Below are positions 34,955 to 43,891 of a DNA stretch of 64,000 nt, piece by piece (within the stretch, counting starts at the first letter, position 1; every line of letters begins with the position of its first letter). The stretch is from positions 1 through 64,000 of the forward strand of contig DATCLY010000041.1 of NCBI GenBank assembly GCA_036563665.1, read 5' to 3'. The position numbers were made by a program, and so were the translations under genes. This DNA comes from FEN-1219 sp036563665. GTDB lineage: Bacteria > Pseudomonadota > Gammaproteobacteria > Steroidobacterales > Rariloculaceae. The notes below the pieces were generated by a model. The model was given only the letters and a program-made list of their open reading frames with translations, made no database searches and had not been told where the DNA came from.

Positions 34955-37873
34955 ATGCAGCTCGAGCTGATCGTCCTGCTGCCCTTCCTGGGCAGCCTCT
35001 GCGCCGCGTTCTTCCCCTCGAACGCCCGCAACGCGGAGGCGTGGCTGTCGGGGATCGTGGCCGCCGTGTGCGCGGTGCTCGTCGCGAGCCTCTACGGAGA
35101 CGTGGCGGGCGGCGGCGTGGTGCGCACGCGCATCGACTGGCTGCCGCAGCTCGGCGTGGACTTCTATTTGCGCATGGACGGCTACGCGTGGCTGTTCGCC
35201 ATGCTGGTCACGTTCGTGGGCACGCTGGTCGTCATCTACTCGCGCTATTACATGTCGCCCAGCGACCCCGTGCCGCGCTTCTTCGCGTTCCTGATGGCAT
35301 TCATGGGGGCGATGCTCGGCATGGTGCTGTCGGGCAACCTCATCCAGCTCGTGGTGTTCTGGGAGCTCACGAGCCTCACGTCGTTCATGCTGATCGCCTA
35401 CTGGTACCACCGGCCCGACGCGCGCCGCGGCGCCCGCATGGCCGCCATCGTGACGGTGGCCGGGGGTCTGTGCCTGCTCGCCGGCGTGCTCATGCTCGGC
35501 CAGATGGTGGGCAGCTACGACCTGGACGACGTGCTCCAGGCGGGCGACGCGATCCGCGCGCATCCCTGGTACGCGCCGATGCTCGTGCTCGTGCTGCTCG
35601 GGGCGTTCACGAAGAGCGCGCAGTTCCCGTTCCACTTCTGGCTGCCGCAGGCCATGGCGGCGCCGACGCCGGTTTCCGCTTATCTGCACTCCGCCACGAT
35701 GGTGAAGGCCGGGGTCTTCCTGCTCGCCCGGCTCTGGCCGGCGCTCGCGAGCACCGAGCTCTGGTTCTGGCTGGTGTGCGGCGCCGGTGCCGCGTCGCTT
35801 CTGGTCGGCGCCTTCTCCGCCACCTTCCAGCGCGACATGAAGGGCGTCCTCGCCTACTCCACGATGAGCCACCTCGGGCTCATCACCATGCTCTGCGGCA
35901 TGGGCACCGAGCTCGGCTTGATCGCGGCCGTCTTCCACATGATGAACCATGCCACCTTCAAGGCGTCGCTGTTCATGGCGACGGGCGTGGTGGATCACGA
36001 GACCGGCACGCGCGACCTGAAGCGCCTGAACGGGCTCCGCCACGCCATGCCGCTCACGGCAGCCGTGGCGATCGTGGCGGCCGGCGCCATGGCGGGCGTG
36101 CCGCTGCTGAACGGCTTCCTCTCCAAGGAGATGTTCCTCGAGGAGTCGATCGTGGCGGGCGGCGTGAGCGGCTTGCGGTTCACGTTCCCCGCCCTCGCCA
36201 CCCTCGGCAGCCTGTTCAGCGTGGCCTACTCCCTGCGCTTCATCCACGAGGTGTTCTTCGGGCCGTCCACCGTTCACGAGCTGCCGCGGCAGCCGCACGA
36301 TCCGGCCCGCATGCTCGTGCCGAGCGCCTTGCTGGTCGGGGCCTGCCTGCTCGTGGGCACCCTGCCCGCGCGCACCGTGGGTCCCCTGCTCGAGACCGCC
36401 GCGATCGCCATTCTCGGGCCGGTGCTTCCCGAGTATCGCCTGGCCGTGTGGCACGGCTTCACGGCTCCGCTCCTCATGAGCCTGGCGGCGACCACCGGAG
36501 GTGTGGCCCTCTACGTGTACCTTTACCGGCGGCGCATGACGCTGATCCGGACGCCGTTCCTGTCGCGCTTCGACAGCAAGCGCATGTTCGACGTCGCCAA
36601 CGTGGCCGCCACGCGCGGCGCGAGCCGCCTCGGCCGCGTGCTGTTCTCGCGCCGGCTGCAGACGCAGCTCCTGCTCATCGTCGGTTTCGCGATCGGGGCG
36701 GGCTACCTGCCGCTCCTCGCCGGCGGCTACTCGCCGGGTGCGGCGCCGCTCACGCCCCTCGACCCGCTGTTCGCCCTGCTCTGGATCGGCGGCGTGGCGT
36801 GCGCGATCGGCGCGGCGCATCAGGCGAAGTTCCATCGGCTCGCGGCCCTCATCATGATCGGCGGCGCCGGCCTGGTCACCGTGCTCACCTTCGCCTGGTT
36901 CTCGGCGCCGGACCTCGCGCTCACGCAGATCGCCGTGGAGGTGGTGACGACGGTGCTGTTCCTGCTCGGGCTGCGCTGGCTGCCCCGGCGGCTCCAGCTC
37001 GACGACCCGCGCCGCCGCACGGTGCGGGCGCGTGCGCGACGCACGCGCGACGCCGTGTTCGCGGCCGCGGCCGGCATCGGCGCGGGCCTCCTCACCTTCG
37101 CCGTGCTCACGCGGCCCGGCTCGTCCACGCTGGCGGAGTTCTTCCTCGAAAGCTCCCTCCCCGAGGGCGACGGGCGCAACGTGGTGAACGTGATCCTGGT
37201 CGACTTCCGCGGCTTCGACACGCTCGGCGAGATCACCGTCGTCGGCATCGTGGCCATCACGGTGTATGCGTTGCTGCGGCGCTTCCGGCCGGCGCCCGAC
37301 AGCATCGACGTGCCGCGCGCGCAGCGCGAGGACGCCGCGCGCGCCGCCCTCCAGGAGCACACGGCGGACGCGCTGCCGCGCGACTACATGCGGCTGCCCG
37401 CCGTGCTCGTGCGGCTGCTCTTCCCGATGGCGTGGCTCGTGTCGCTGTACCTGCTGCTGCGCGGCCACAACGCCCCCGGCGGCGGCTTCGTGGGCGGGCT
37501 CGTGATGGCCACCGCCATCATCGTGCAGTACATGGTGAGCGGCACGATCTGGATCGAATCGCGCCTCCGGGTTCACCCGCAGGTGCTGATCGCGCTCGGC
37601 CTGCTCGCGGCCGGCCTCACCGGCGTCGCCGCGTGGCTCGCGCGGCAGCCGCTGCTCACCTCGCTGACGCTGGACCTGCACCTGCCCGTCGTCGGCGACG
37701 TGCACCTGTCGACCGTGCTGCTCTTCGACCTCGGCGTGTACCTGCTCGTGATCGGCGGCACCGTGCTGATGCTGATCGCGCTCGCCCACCAGTCGCTGCG
37801 CAGCCCGCGGCGCGTGCACGCACCCGAGCACGCGCCGGAGCCGCGGCACGAAGCGGAAGGAGCGGCCGGCTGA
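34955..37873 (+). CDS. mrpA: Mrp Na+/H+ antiporter subunit A/B fusion
   Basis: A 972-residue inner-membrane protein with about 24 helices. The first 500 residues match the MrpA/NuoL proton-pumping type (FTKSAQFPFHFWLPQAM, SATMVKAGVFLLAR). Residues about 820-940 match MrpB (LLLRGHNAPGGGFVGGL). Fusion of A and B is typical of the group-2 Mrp (Pha) systems of Gram-negative bacteria. These exchange cytoplasmic Na+ or K+ for H+ and protect against alkali or salt. The ATG at 34955 begins directly before the first helix. Its stop overlaps mrpC. Confidence 0.93.
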   Translation: MQLELIVLLPFLGSLCAAFFPSNARNAEAWLSGIVAAVCAVLVASLYGDVAGGGVVRTRIDWLPQLGVDFYLRMDGYAWLFAMLVTFVGTLVVIYSRYYMSPSDPVPRFFAFLMAFMGAMLGMVLSGNLIQLVVFWELTSLTSFMLIAYWYHRPDARRGARMAAIVTVAGGLCLLAGVLMLGQMVGSYDLDDVLQAGDAIRAHPWYAPMLVLVLLGAFTKSAQFPFHFWLPQAMAAPTPVSAYLHSATMVKAGVFLLARLWPALASTELWFWLVCGAGAASLLVGAFSATFQRDMKGVLAYSTMSHLGLITMLCGMGTELGLIAAVFHMMNHATFKASLFMATGVVDHETGTRDLKRLNGLRHAMPLTAAVAIVAAGAMAGVPLLNGFLSKEMFLEESIVAGGVSGLRFTFPALATLGSLFSVAYSLRFIHEVFFGPSTVHELPRQPHDPARMLVPSALLVGACLLVGTLPARTVGPLLETAAIAILGPVLPEYRLAVWHGFTAPLLMSLAATTGGVALYVYLYRRRMTLIRTPFLSRFDSKRMFDVANVAATRGASRLGRVLFSRRLQTQLLLIVGFAIGAGYLPLLAGGYSPGAAPLTPLDPLFALLWIGGVACAIGAAHQAKFHRLAALIMIGGAGLVTVLTFAWFSAPDLALTQIAVEVVTTVLFLLGLRWLPRRLQLDDPRRRTVRARARRTRDAVFAAAAGIGAGLLTFAVLTRPGSSTLAEFFLESSLPEGDGRNVVNVILVDFRGFDTLGEITVVGIVAITVYALLRRFRPAPDSIDVPRAQREDAARAALQEHTADALPRDYMRLPAVLVRLLFPMAWLVSLYLLLRGHNAPGGGFVGGLVMATAIIVQYMVSGTIWIESRLRVHPQVLIALGLLAAGLTGVAAWLARQPLLTSLTLDLHLPVVGDVHLSTVLLFDLGVYLLVIGGTVLMLIALAHQSLRSPRRVHAPEHAPEPRHEAEGAAG

Positions 37874-38214
37874 TGGAGCTCGTGTACTCGATCGCCATCG
37901 GCGTGCTCGTCGGGTCGGGCGTGTGGCTGCTGCTGCGCCCGCGCACCTTCCAGGTGCTCATGGGGCTCGTGCTGCTGTCGTACGCGACGAACCTCTTCAT
38001 CTTCGGCATGGGCCGGCTGTCGATGCACGTGCCGCCGATCATCGACGAAGCCGCGCCCGATCCGGCCCGCTACGCGGACCCGGTGCCGCAGGCGCTGGTG
38101 CTCACGGCCATCGTCATCGGGTTCGCGACCACGGCGCTGTACCTCGTGATGCTGCTCGCGCTGCGCGGCCTCACGGGCACCGACCACGTGGACGGCAGGG
38201 AGCCCGACCGGTGA
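37873..38214 (+). CDS. mrpC: Mrp antiporter subunit C
   Basis: A 113-residue NuoK-like subunit with three helices (residues about 3-24, 28-48, 76-100). The conserved stretch VLLSYATNLFIFGMG and the PQALVLTAIVIGFA motif are present. It starts on the last base of the mrpA stop and overlaps mrpD by four bases. Confidence 0.92.
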   Translation: MELVYSIAIGVLVGSGVWLLLRPRTFQVLMGLVLLSYATNLFIFGMGRLSMHVPPIIDEAAPDPARYADPVPQALVLTAIVIGFATTALYLVMLLALRGLTGTDHVDGREPDR

Positions 38215-39851
38215 ACGCGCTGCTCCAGCACCTGCCCGTGCTGCCGATCGTGATACCGCTGCTCGCGGGCGCGGCGATGCTGCTCTTCTCGGAATCCAAG
38301 CGCACGATCCGCGTCACGCTGGCGGTCGCCTCCATGACGGCGCAGCTCGCGACGGCGCTCACATTGCTCTATCTCACGAGCGACTTCGCCCCCGACGTGT
38401 GGACGGAAGGCATCGGCGTCTACGCCATCGGCAACTGGCCCGCGCCGTTCGGGATCCTGCTCGTGGTGGACCGCCTGTCGGCGCTCATGCTGACGCTCGG
38501 CGCCGCCGTGTCACTCACCACCATCGTCTACTCGATCGCGCGCTGGGACCGGCCCGGGCAGCCGTTCCATTCGCTGCTCCAGTTCCTCGCCATGGGGCTG
38601 AACGGCGCGTTCCTCACGGGCGACCTCTTCAACCTGTTCGTGTTCTTCGAGGTGCTCCTCGCCGCCTCGTACGGCCTCGTGCTACGCGGGCTCGGCACCA
38701 CGCGGGTGCGCGAGGGCCTGCACTACATCACGGTGAACCTGGTCGCCTCGTTCCTGTTCCTGATCGGCGTCGCCATCATCTATGGCATCGTGGGCACGCT
38801 GAACATGGCGGACCTCGCGCGCCGCTTCCCGGGCCTCGACCCCGCGGACCGCTCGCTGTTCGACGCGGGCGCGGCCATCCTCGGCATCGCGTTCCTCGTC
38901 AAGGCCGCCGCGTGGCCGCTGAACTTCTGGCTGCCGGCCGCCTATTCGGCGGCCGCCGCGCCCGTGGCCGCCGCGTTCACCATGCTCACCAAGCTCGGCG
39001 TGTACGCGGCGCTGCGCGTGGGCACGCTCATGAGCGAGGACCAGGCGGCGGCGTCGATGCTCGGCTCGACACTGTTCTACGTGGGCCTCGCCACGCTCCT
39101 CGCCGGCACGGTCGGCATGCTCGCCGCGCAGCATCTGCCGCGGCTCGTGAGCCACACCGTCATCGTGTCCACCGGCATCCTGCTCGCGGCGCTCGGGCTC
39201 GGCATGGAGGCGCTGACCGCGCCCGTGCTCTTCTATCTGATCACCTCGGTGCTCACGACGGCCACGTTCTTCATGCTGACCGGTATGACGGAGCGCACGC
39301 GCGTGATGGCCACCGTGGCCACGCCGAGCCCGCCGCCCGAGCCGCCGACGCCCTTCTACGTGGCGTTCGGCGTGCGCGAGCCGGACCCGTACTCCACGGA
39401 CGACGAGGTCGGCATCGCCATCCCGCGGGCGGTGGCGTTCCTAGGCCTCGCGTTCGTCTGCTGCGTGCTGCTCGTCACGGGGCTGCCGCCGCTGCCGGGG
39501 TTCGTGGCCAAGTTCGCGATGCTCGCCACGGCGCTCGCGGAGGCGCCGCACGCCGGCGCCGTGTGGAGCTTCACGGCGGCGGTGCTTGTCACGGGCTTCG
39601 TCGGCCTCGCCGCGCTCACCCGCGTGGGGATCAGGCTCTTCTGGACCGTCACGGCGCGCGCCACGCCGCGGCTGCGCGTGGTGGAAGCGGCGCCCGTCGC
39701 CATCCTCGTGCTCGCGGCGCTCTGGCTCGGCGCGGAGGCGGGACCCGTCATGGAGTATCTCGAGACGGCCGCACAGTCGCTGCACGACCCGCAGAGCTAC
39801 ATCCGCGCCGTGCTCACGCCCCATCTCGGACCGCTGCACGAGGGTCCCTGA
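38211..39851 (+). CDS. mrpD: Mrp antiporter subunit D
   Basis: A 546-residue NuoN/NuoM-like subunit with about 14 helices. The FLVKAAAWPLNFWLPAAYSAA segment (family core, lysine in a helix) is typical of the proton-translocating half channel. A hydrophilic insert lies at about residues 365-405 (SPPPEPPTPFYVAFG). The GTG at 38211 was chosen because it overlaps the mrpC stop (GTGA) and the first helix begins soon after. Confidence 0.92.
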   Translation: MNALLQHLPVLPIVIPLLAGAAMLLFSESKRTIRVTLAVASMTAQLATALTLLYLTSDFAPDVWTEGIGVYAIGNWPAPFGILLVVDRLSALMLTLGAAVSLTTIVYSIARWDRPGQPFHSLLQFLAMGLNGAFLTGDLFNLFVFFEVLLAASYGLVLRGLGTTRVREGLHYITVNLVASFLFLIGVAIIYGIVGTLNMADLARRFPGLDPADRSLFDAGAAILGIAFLVKAAAWPLNFWLPAAYSAAAAPVAAAFTMLTKLGVYAALRVGTLMSEDQAAASMLGSTLFYVGLATLLAGTVGMLAAQHLPRLVSHTVIVSTGILLAALGLGMEALTAPVLFYLITSVLTTATFFMLTGMTERTRVMATVATPSPPPEPPTPFYVAFGVREPDPYSTDDEVGIAIPRAVAFLGLAFVCCVLLVTGLPPLPGFVAKFAMLATALAEAPHAGAVWSFTAAVLVTGFVGLAALTRVGIRLFWTVTARATPRLRVVEAAPVAILVLAALWLGAEAGPVMEYLETAAQSLHDPQSYIRAVLTPHLGPLHEGP

Positions 39852-39852
39852 G

Positions 39853-40344
39853 ATGCGGAGCAGGCGTCTTCCACCCGTGCTGATCGTGGGCCTCACGGCG
39901 ATGTGGCTGCTGCTCAATCAAACCCTCGCCCCGGGACAGATCCTGCTCGGCCTCGCGCTCGCCACGGGCATCACCTGGGGCACGTATGCGATCCGCCGCG
40001 TGCAGCCCCGGTTGCGGCGGGTGCATCTCATCCCGGTGCTCGTCGCGCTGGTGCTCGCGGACATCGTGCGGTCGAACGTGAGCGTGGCGCGCATCGTGCT
40101 CGGGCTCGTGCGCGACCGCGAGGTGCGCTCGGGCTTCCTGGACGTTCCGCTCGACCTGCGCGACCCCCACGGCCTCGCCGTGCTGGCCGCGATCGTCACC
40201 TGCACGCCCGGCACGGTATGGGTCGATCTCGCGCCGGACGGCGGCCGCGTCACGCTGCACGTGCTCGACCTGCGCGACGAGGCCGCCTGGATCGCCTGGA
40301 TCAAGAACCGCTATGAAAGTCTGCTCATGAGGATCTTCGAATGA
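39853..40344 (+). CDS. mrpE: Mrp antiporter subunit E
   Basis: A 163-residue subunit with two or three N-terminal helices and a cytoplasmic C-terminal half carrying the family segment TCTPGTVWVDLAPDG. MrpE is needed for full antiport but is not a channel subunit. It starts one base after the mrpD stop and overlaps mrpF by four bases. Confidence 0.9.
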   Translation: MRSRRLPPVLIVGLTAMWLLLNQTLAPGQILLGLALATGITWGTYAIRRVQPRLRRVHLIPVLVALVLADIVRSNVSVARIVLGLVRDREVRSGFLDVPLDLRDPHGLAVLAAIVTCTPGTVWVDLAPDGGRVTLHVLDLRDEAAWIAWIKNRYESLLMRIFE

Positions 40345-40634
40345 CCGCGCTCGCGAACGGCCTCTTCGACTACGCCGCCTGGTTCGCCTCGCTGTGCTTC
40401 GTGATGGCCATGCTGCTCGCGCTCGTGCGCCTGTTCCTCGGGCCTGCGGCGCAGGACCGGGTGCTGGCGCTCGACACGTTCTACCTCAACGGCATGCTGT
40501 CGCTGCTGATGCTCGGCATTCGCTCGAGCTCCACGGTGTACTTCGACATGGCGCTGCTGATCGCGCTGTTCGGCTTCGTGAGCACCATCGCGCTCGCGAA
40601 GTTCCTGCTGCGCGGCGAGGTCATCGAGCCGTGA
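40341..40634 (+). CDS. mrpF: Mrp antiporter subunit F
   Basis: A 97-residue subunit with three helices (about 10-32, 40-60, 65-88). It carries the family features RLFLGPAAQDRVLALD and a conserved acidic residue in the second helix region. It overlaps mrpE and mrpG by four bases each. Confidence 0.9.
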   Translation: MTALANGLFDYAAWFASLCFVMAMLLALVRLFLGPAAQDRVLALDTFYLNGMLSLLMLGIRSSSTVYFDMALLIALFGFVSTIALAKFLLRGEVIEP

Positions 40635-40954
40635 GCGGCGCGGAGCTCCCGGTCTGGGCGGCGCTGCCGGCCGCCGTGCTGCTCGTGGCGGGCGGCGCAC
40701 TCACGCTGATCGGCGCAATCGGCCTCGTGCGCCTGCCGGACTTCTTCTCCCGCATGCACCCGCCGTCGATGACCTACACGCTCGGCACGGGCTGCGTGCT
40801 GATCGCCTCGATGATCGTCTCGTCCGCGCTGTTCGATCGCCCCGTGCTGCACGAGCTCCTGATCACGCTGTTCGTCGTGATCACCGCGCCCGTCACGGCC
40901 ATGCTGCTCGCACGCGCGGCGCGGTACCGCACGCGCCCGCGCAGAGTGCCCTAG
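40631..40954 (+). CDS. mrpG: Mrp antiporter subunit G
   Basis: A 107-residue subunit with three helices. It shows the family signature IGLVRLPDFFSRMHPPSMTY and ends in a basic tail. The GTG overlaps the mrpF stop (GTGA). It closes the six-gene, seven-subunit Mrp operon, which is complete in this window. Confidence 0.92.
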   Translation: MSGAELPVWAALPAAVLLVAGGALTLIGAIGLVRLPDFFSRMHPPSMTYTLGTGCVLIASMIVSSALFDRPVLHELLITLFVVITAPVTAMLLARAARYRTRPRRVP

Positions 40955-40987
40955 CGCTCGCAACTCCGTCCGCGCGAGCACGCCCGG

Positions 40988-41059
40988 GATCGCGGCTGGA
41001 AAGCCGCTCCCACCCGGCCATCGAACGAAGCCCGTGGGGGGGCTTTCCAGCCGCGACCG
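40988..41059. repeat. Paired REP-like hairpins after mrp operon
   Basis: A GCGGCTGGAAAGCCGCTCCC unit is followed by an inverted GGGGGGCTTTCCAGCCGCGA unit. The pair follows mrpG and precedes the ABC fusion gene, in the usual REP doublet form of this genome. It could end the Mrp transcript. Confidence 0.72.
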
Positions 41060-41095
41060 CATTGGGGGGGCGCCGAGCCGCCCGCGTGGCACGAT

Positions 41096-43870
41096 ATGTG
41101 CTGCACGGCGCGCATTGGGCCCCTCAGCCGACAAACCGCCGCCGCCTCGTTCGCCGGCCGCGCCGCCGCACGGGTCGCCGTGAGCTCCGAATCGCAAGGC
41201 CGGGTGCTCCTCGCGCTCGCGGCCAAGGTGCTGCGCTACCGCGGCCGCGTGGCGCTCGCCGTGGGCCTGCTCGTGCTCGCCAAGGTGGCCGCCGTGGCCG
41301 TGCCGCTGGTGCTCAAGGCCATCGTGGACGTGCTGAGCCGGCCCGAGGCGCTGGCCGCGCTGCCCGTGGCGCTGCTCGCGGGCTATGCCCTGGTGCGCTT
41401 CTCCACGACGCTCTTCGGCGAGCTGCGCGACCTGATCTTCGCCCGCGCCGCCCAGAGCACGGTGGCCGATTACACCGAGCGGGTGTTCCGCCACCTGCAC
41501 GCCCTGGGCGCCCGCTTCCACGCGAACCGCGCCACCGGCGCCCTCACCCGCGACGTGGAGCGCGGCACCGCGGCCGTCGGCTTCCTGCTCGGCGTGGCGC
41601 TCTTCACGATCGTGCCCACGCTGGTCGAGATCGGCATCGTGCTCGCCATCATGGTGTCCAACTACGCCGCCGGGTTCGCCGTGATCATCGCCGTGACGTT
41701 CGTGGTGTACTCGGCGTTCACGGTGATCTTCACGCGCCGACGCGCCATCCGGCAGCGCCGCGTGAACGAGCTCGACTCGAACGCCCACCGGCGCCTCGTC
41801 GACAGCGTGCTGAACTACGACACCGTGAAGTTCTACACCAACGAGGCGTTCGAGGGGCGCCGCTTCCGCACGATCATGGCGGACTGGATCGAAGCGGCCA
41901 TCGGCAACCAGCGGGCCCTCACGCTGCTCCACGTGGGACAGAGCGGCATCATCGCAGGCGGCGTGGCCGCCGTCATGCTGCTCGCGGGCCGCGGCGTGCT
42001 CGCCGGCGACATGACGGTCGGCGACCTGGTCCTCGTCAACGCCTACGTGATCCAGGTGTGCCTGCCGCTCAACTCGCTCGGCTTCGTGTTCCGCGAAGCG
42101 AGCGACGCGCTGGTGCGCGCGGAGCGGCTGTTCGCGCTGCTGCGCGAGAGGCCCGAGGTGGACCCGGACGCGCGGCTCCCACGCCTCGAGGTGAAGCAGG
42201 CGGAGGTGCGCTTCGAGAACGTGAGCTTCGGCTACGAGCCGAGCCGGCAGATCCTCTGGGACATCGACTTCCGCGTCGCGCCGGGCCACACCGTGGCGGT
42301 GGTGGGCGGCAGCGGCTCGGGCAAGTCCACCCTCGCGCGGCTGCTGCTGCGCTTCTACGAACCCTGGAGCGGCCGGATCACCATCGACGGTGAGGACATC
42401 CGCGAGCTCGCACCGGACAGCGTGCGCGCCGCGATCGGCGTGGTGCCGCAGGACACGAGCCTGTTCAACGAGACCATCGCCTACAACATCGGCTACGGCC
42501 GCGTGGACGCGACGCCCGAGGAGGTGGTCGCAGCCGCGAAGGCCGCGAACCTGCACGAGTTCATCTCCTCCCTGCCCGAGGGCTACGACACGATCGTGGG
42601 CGAGCGGGGCTTGAAGCTCTCGGGCGGCGAGAAGCAACGCATCGCCATCGCCCGCGCCATCCTCAAGAATCCGCCGATCCTCGTGCTGGACGAAGCCACC
42701 TCGGCGCTCGACATGCGCTCCGAGCGCGCCATCCAGGCCGCGCTCGAGCGGATCGCGCGGCGGCGCACCACGCTCATCATCGCCCACCGCCTGTCGACCG
42801 TGGTGGACGCGGACGAGATCCTCGTGCTCGAGGCGGGCCGCATCGTCGAGCGCGGCACGCACGACGCGCTGCTCGACGCGGGCGGCCTCTATGCGCAGAT
42901 GTGGTCGTTGCAGGAGCAGGAGCGCGCGCTGCGCCGCTCGGAGCGACGGGCGGCGATGCGTCCGATCAACCCGAGCCTCGTCATCGCGAGCGCGGTGGAT
43001 GCCGCCCGCGCCGACATCGAGGCGAAGGCCGTGAACCTCTACACGACGCTCGGGCTCGACGTGGGCCTCGTCACCGGCGATCCCGGCGTGCTGCAGGAGG
43101 TGGTGTGGGAGCTGCTGATCCAGGCCATCGAGGCGAGCGAGCCCGGCGCGCGCGTCGAGGTGAGCGTGGAGCGCGCGGGCAACGAGGTGCTGCTGCGCGT
43201 GGCCGACTCGACGCCCGTGCCGCCCGGAGCGCCGCCGCGCGCCGTCGAGGCCGGCGGGCGGCGCCGCCACGACGCGCGGGCCATCGCGAGCATCATGGAG
43301 GAGCATCAGGGGCGCTTCGCGGTGGAGCAAGGCGAAAGCGGCACGACGTACTCCATCACGCTGCCCGTGCGCGCCGTGGCCGGTCCGCCGCCGAGCCCCG
43401 CGCCGCTCCCCGAGCCGCCGCGCCCGCCCGAGGTGTCGCTCGCCGGCAAGCGCCTGCTGATCGTGGACGACGACGACGACGCGCGCGAGACGCTCGGCAT
43501 GCTGCTCGAGCTCCACGACGCCGAGATCGAGAGCTTCGACAGCGGCCGCAAGGCGCTCGAATGGCTGCGCGAGCGCTCGCGCGACGCCTGGCCCGATCTC
43601 ATGATCTGCGACATCGGGCTGCCGGACGAGGACGGCTACTCGGTGCTGCGGCGCGTGCGTGCGCAGGAGGCCGAGCAGCGTCTGCCGCTGTCGCGGCGCA
43701 TGCCGGCCATCGCGCTCACGGGTTATGCGCAGGCGGAAGACCGCGTGCGGGCGCTGGTCGCGGGCTTCCAGGCGCATCTCGCGAAGCCCGTGATGCCGGA
43801 GGAGCTGTTCCGCACGATCCGGCGCCTGGCCGGCGCGGAGCGGCCGTCGGCGCAGCGCTCGAAGGCCTAG
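41096..43870 (+). CDS. Atm1-type ABC exporter fused to degenerate HATPase and receiver domains
   Basis: One open frame of 924 residues. Residues about 40-330 form the six-helix exporter domain. Residues about 375-610 form the ATPase (GGSGSGKST, LSGGEKQRI, ILVLDEATSALD). FYTNEAFEGRRF and GERGLKLSGGEKQRIAIARA match the Atm1/HMT1 class, which exports glutathione-type metal or sulfur compounds. Residues about 625-765 resemble a histidine-kinase ATPase domain. Its N-box reads ELLIQAIEA and its G-box DSTPVPPG, so ATP binding is doubtful. Residues about 785-915 form a receiver with the acidic pocket IVDDDDD, phospho-acceptor Asp 839 and Lys 897. A GTG at 41180 is an alternative start. The fusion suggests signal-dependent control of export. 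Confidence 0.85.
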   Translation: MCCTARIGPLSRQTAAASFAGRAAARVAVSSESQGRVLLALAAKVLRYRGRVALAVGLLVLAKVAAVAVPLVLKAIVDVLSRPEALAALPVALLAGYALVRFSTTLFGELRDLIFARAAQSTVADYTERVFRHLHALGARFHANRATGALTRDVERGTAAVGFLLGVALFTIVPTLVEIGIVLAIMVSNYAAGFAVIIAVTFVVYSAFTVIFTRRRAIRQRRVNELDSNAHRRLVDSVLNYDTVKFYTNEAFEGRRFRTIMADWIEAAIGNQRALTLLHVGQSGIIAGGVAAVMLLAGRGVLAGDMTVGDLVLVNAYVIQVCLPLNSLGFVFREASDALVRAERLFALLRERPEVDPDARLPRLEVKQAEVRFENVSFGYEPSRQILWDIDFRVAPGHTVAVVGGSGSGKSTLARLLLRFYEPWSGRITIDGEDIRELAPDSVRAAIGVVPQDTSLFNETIAYNIGYGRVDATPEEVVAAAKAANLHEFISSLPEGYDTIVGERGLKLSGGEKQRIAIARAILKNPPILVLDEATSALDMRSERAIQAALERIARRRTTLIIAHRLSTVVDADEILVLEAGRIVERGTHDALLDAGGLYAQMWSLQEQERALRRSERRAAMRPINPSLVIASAVDAARADIEAKAVNLYTTLGLDVGLVTGDPGVLQEVVWELLIQAIEASEPGARVEVSVERAGNEVLLRVADSTPVPPGAPPRAVEAGGRRRHDARAIASIMEEHQGRFAVEQGESGTTYSITLPVRAVAGPPPSPAPLPEPPRPPEVSLAGKRLLIVDDDDDARETLGMLLELHDAEIESFDSGRKALEWLRERSRDAWPDLMICDIGLPDEDGYSVLRRVRAQEAEQRLPLSRRMPAIALTGYAQAEDRVRALVAGFQAHLAKPVMPEELFRTIRRLAGAERPSAQRSKA

Positions 43871-43891
43871 CGGGCCGCGGGCGCGGGCCGC

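Noticed and set aside
34943..37849. Long minus-strand open frame opposite mrpA
   Set aside because: Antisense shadow of the MrpA/B gene; no hydrophobic or domain pattern of its own.
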